From positions 1 to 7,971 of the forward strand of contig JAOAPW010000464.1 of assembly GCA_025463105.1 (NCBI GenBank): a stretch of 7,971 bases of DNA, read 5' to 3'. The first letter of the stretch is position 1. Each line of letters begins with the position of its first letter. The DNA is from Candidatus Acidiferrum typicum. GTDB taxonomy: Bacteria; Acidobacteriota; Terriglobia; Acidiferrales; UBA7541. The position numbers were made by a program, and so were the translations under genes. The notes beneath the pieces are model-generated. The model did no database searches, was not told where the DNA came from, and saw only the letters and a list, made by a program, of their open reading frames with translations. This document shows, piece after piece, positions 6,459-7,971 of this stretch.

Positions 6459-6483
6459 CGTAACCTGGCATATGCCGGGTACG
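6459..6483. promoter_or_regulatory. Near-perfect dyad, candidate operator of the efflux operon
   Basis: The core ACCTGGCAT/ATGCCGGGT (6463-6480) is an 18-bp palindrome with one mismatched pair, and CGT (6459-6461) and ACG (6481-6483) extend it on both sides if one extra A on the left is allowed. It lies 45 bp before the adaptor start and just upstream of TATAAG (6490-6495), overlapping where the -35 box would be (CTGGCA at 6465-6470, 19-nt spacer). RND efflux operons are commonly controlled by TetR- or MarR-type dimers on such sites; which regulator acts here is unknown, as none is encoded in the window. Confidence 0.5.
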
Positions 6484-6489
6484 TCCATT

Positions 6490-6495
6490 TATAAG
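6490..6495 (+). promoter_or_regulatory. Candidate -10 box of the efflux-adaptor promoter
   Basis: TATAAG matches the sigma70 -10 consensus at five of six positions. It would place the transcription start near 6502, leaving a leader of about 27 nt that still includes the AGGA Shine-Dalgarno at 6520-6523. The -35 match (CTGGCA, 19-nt spacer) is weak, as often seen in regulated promoters. Confidence 0.33.
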
Positions 6496-6528
6496 GACTT
6501 AATCCGACGTTTGAATTCTAGGACGGAT

Positions 6529-7914
6529 ATGGCAATTTCTGACTCTGTGCAAGATAAAGCGCCGCAACCTCCATCTCAATACCGTCCTCCGGTTGAAGAG
6601 GCTAAAGCCCCGCGAAAACGGGGTTGGATTTGGGTTGTCGTACTGATCGTTTTGGCGGGCGGGGGATACTTTTACTACCGGTCGCGCGTTTCGGCGGAAA
6701 GTAAAGCGGCTCCGGCGCCAGGCGGTGGCAAGGGAGGAGCGGGGGCGGCAGTTGTATCAGTGGCGGTTGCACCAGCGCTGAAGCAAAACGTTCCGTACTA
6801 TCTCTCCGGGCTTGGGTCGGTTACTCCCTTCAACACTGTCACCGTGAAAAGCCGAGTCGATGGGCAACTGGAGAAGGTCCATTTTACAGAGGGCCAGTTT
6901 GTTAAGGAAGGCGATCTGCTTGCAGAAATCGATCCCCGGACGTTCCAGGTGGCACTGGAGCAAATGCAGGGACAACTGGCTCGCGACCAGGCGCAACTCA
7001 ACAACGCCCGAGTCGATTACGCAAGGTACGACCAGTTGCACAAAGAGGGTGTAGTTGCCGCGCAGCAGGCTGACACGCAAAACGCGATGGTAGGGCAGCT
7101 CGAGGGAGCTGTACGCGCCGATCAGGCGCAGATCGACAATCAAAAATTACTGCTGTCCTATTGCAGAATAACGGCGCCCTTGAGCGGGCGCGTCGGGCTG
7201 CGACTCACCGATCAGGGCAACATGATCCACGCATCGGATCCAAATGGACTTGTGGTCATCACCCAGGTACAGCCGATTGCTACGTTGTTTACGTTGCCCG
7301 AAGACAGTTTGCAGGAAGTGATCCAGCATATGAAACACGAGCAGTTGGCGATCGAAGCCTACAGCCGTGACGATCAAACCAAACTCGCGACCGGCAAGCT
7401 CTTAACGATCGATAACCAAATCGATCCCACCACCGGAACCGTGCGATTCAAGGGCGAATTCGACAATCGCGATCTCTCACTTTGGCCGAATCAGTTCGTC
7501 AATGTGCGGCTCATGCTGACAGTGCGAAAGGATGCCATCGTCATCCCGCTCGCTGCCATTCAACGAGGCGCGCAGGGAACCTATGTGTATACCGTCAAGA
7601 ATGGCCATGCGAACATGCAGCCGGTGAAGGTCGACATGACGCAGGGCAATATTTCATTGATCGCGAGCGGAGTTGCTGAAGGCGATCAGGTCGTTGTCGA
7701 TGGGCAGGACAGGTTGCAGTCGGGTGCGACAGTAGAGGCACACGGAGCCGGCCCGGGCGGCGCAAACAATTCGGCCGGCCCCGCATCCAATCCAACTCCA
7801 GGCCAAAACACGCGACCAAACGGGGGCGGCAGGTCCGGAGGAGACGCGGCACCGGGCGGAGTTCCAGGAGCGCAGGGATCCGGCAGACGAAGAGACCCCG
7901 CAAAGCAGAACTAG
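6529..7914 (+). CDS. RND efflux periplasmic adaptor (membrane fusion protein), MdtA-like
   Basis: A 461-residue protein. The ATG at 6529 is preferred over the in-frame ATG at 6472: AGGA (6520-6523) sits 5 nt before it, while the earlier ATG lies inside a palindrome and upstream of the -10-like box. Domains in order: a cytoplasmic Pro-rich start; one transmembrane anchor (32-50) preceded by RKRGW; the first lipoyl half (about 102-136, VKSRVDGQLEKVHFTEGQFVK); an alpha-helical hairpin rich in Gln/Ala (137-205); the second lipoyl half (214-237, ITAPLSGRVGLRLTDQGNMI); a beta-barrel (about 240-330); and a membrane-proximal domain (330-403, VIPLAAIQRGAQGTYVY). The last 55 residues are Gly/Pro/Asn-rich and probably disordered. 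In such pumps the adaptor links an inner-membrane RND permease to an outer-membrane channel to export drugs or other small molecules. The permease is expected just past the right edge. Substrate unknown. Confidence 0.93.
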   Translation: MAISDSVQDKAPQPPSQYRPPVEEAKAPRKRGWIWVVVLIVLAGGGYFYYRSRVSAESKAAPAPGGGKGGAGAAVVSVAVAPALKQNVPYYLSGLGSVTPFNTVTVKSRVDGQLEKVHFTEGQFVKEGDLLAEIDPRTFQVALEQMQGQLARDQAQLNNARVDYARYDQLHKEGVVAAQQADTQNAMVGQLEGAVRADQAQIDNQKLLLSYCRITAPLSGRVGLRLTDQGNMIHASDPNGLVVITQVQPIATLFTLPEDSLQEVIQHMKHEQLAIEAYSRDDQTKLATGKLLTIDNQIDPTTGTVRFKGEFDNRDLSLWPNQFVNVRLMLTVRKDAIVIPLAAIQRGAQGTYVYTVKNGHANMQPVKVDMTQGNISLIASGVAEGDQVVVDGQDRLQSGATVEAHGAGPGGANNSAGPASNPTPGQNTRPNGGGRSGGDAAPGGVPGAQGSGRRRDPAKQN

Positions 7915-7921
7915 GGACGCT

Positions 7922-7962
7922 GGCTCCACTTTTACGCTGAGCCTTTCGTGAGGCGTGGAGCC
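7922..7962 (+). repeat. Stem-loop downstream of the efflux adaptor
   Basis: GGCTCCAC (7922-7929) and GTGGAGCC (7955-7962) are perfect 8-bp arms. Directly inside the right arm, AGGC (7951-7954) pairs with GCCT (7941-7944) around the loop TTCGTG, so the two stems could stack with an 11-nt bulge on the left. No U-run follows within the window. As it lies 8 nt after the adaptor stop, it could stabilise or attenuate an operon mRNA ahead of a permease gene, or end transcription in a factor-dependent way. Confidence 0.5.
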
Positions 7963-7971
7963 CGCCAAGAA

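Larger units (their letters stand above)
5964..6528. other. Divergent regulatory region between the SBBP and efflux-adaptor genes
   Basis: This region of about 565 bp lies between two divergently transcribed genes and has no convincing full gene. It contains, left to right: the SBBP Shine-Dalgarno (5969-5974); a weak minus-strand promoter-like pair, TTGGGC (6097-6092), 17 nt, TATAGC (6074-6069); a plus-strand promoter-like pair with a palindromic -10 region (6128-6156); a 22-codon ORF (6176-6244); an 8-bp palindrome TGGCGCCA (6331-6338); and an operator-like dyad with a -10 box in front of the adaptor gene (6459-6495). Minus-strand open frames of up to 113 codons (6147-6488) cross it, but they have no recognisable family or signal and would run through these sites. 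Confidence 0.55.

Noticed and set aside
6147..6488. 113-codon minus-strand open frame in the divergent region
   Set aside because: No Shine-Dalgarno-supported start, no family, and it overlaps the candidate promoters and the operator-like dyad; regulatory DNA is more likely.
6472..6528. N-terminal extension of the efflux adaptor from the ATG at 6472
   Set aside because: That ATG has no ribosome site and lies within the palindrome upstream of the -10-like box; the ATG at 6529 has AGGA at good spacing and gives the usual short cytoplasmic start before the membrane anchor.
7948..7971. Possible start of an RND permease gene (GTG at 7948 or 7955)
   Set aside because: At most eight codons are visible, there is no clear Shine-Dalgarno, and both candidates lie inside a stem-loop; it cannot be supported from this window.

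Overview
The window looks like chromosomal DNA of an Acidobacteriota member, probably of the Terriglobia/Koribacter type. The basis is gene content rather than a marker gene: a large seven-repeat SBBP propeller protein with an Ig-like, membrane-anchored C-terminus, a QHNDH-alpha-like diheme cytochrome next to a DUF6152-type protein, and an MdtA-like RND adaptor with a long Gly/Pro/Asn-rich tail. No tRNA, rRNA, CRISPR array, transposase or phage gene was seen.

Layout. On the minus strand, read right to left, are: (i) a 1031-codon secreted or anchored SBBP-repeat protein (2826-5921); (ii) 78 bp further on, a small outer-membrane beta-barrel protein (2214-2747); (iii) after a 325-bp gap with a promoter-like site and a palindrome, a periplasmic diheme protein resembling the alpha subunit of quinohemoprotein amine dehydrogenase (143-1888); and (iv) 42 bp further on, the first 33 codons of a DUF6152-like secreted protein running off the left edge (1-100). 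On the plus strand, diverging from the SBBP gene across about 565 bp of regulatory DNA, is an RND efflux adaptor (6529-7914). It is followed by a strong stem-loop before the right edge, where an RND permease gene would be expected.

How the genes work together. The diheme protein and the DUF6152-like protein look like one transcription unit with a periplasmic redox role, but no CTQ-bearing gamma subunit, beta subunit or QhnD-type maturase is visible, so true amine dehydrogenase activity is not supported by this window. The SBBP protein and the beta-barrel protein may be co-transcribed envelope proteins. The adaptor belongs to a tripartite efflux pump and has its own operator-like palindrome overlapping a promoter-like site.

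Most notable points: an in-frame TGA splitting what looks like a complete signal peptide of the SBBP protein; the orphan diheme/DUF6152 pair; the near-perfect operator-like dyad in front of the efflux adaptor; and a second palindrome, promoter and small basic ORF in the same divergent region. All promoter and operator calls are by eye and tentative.
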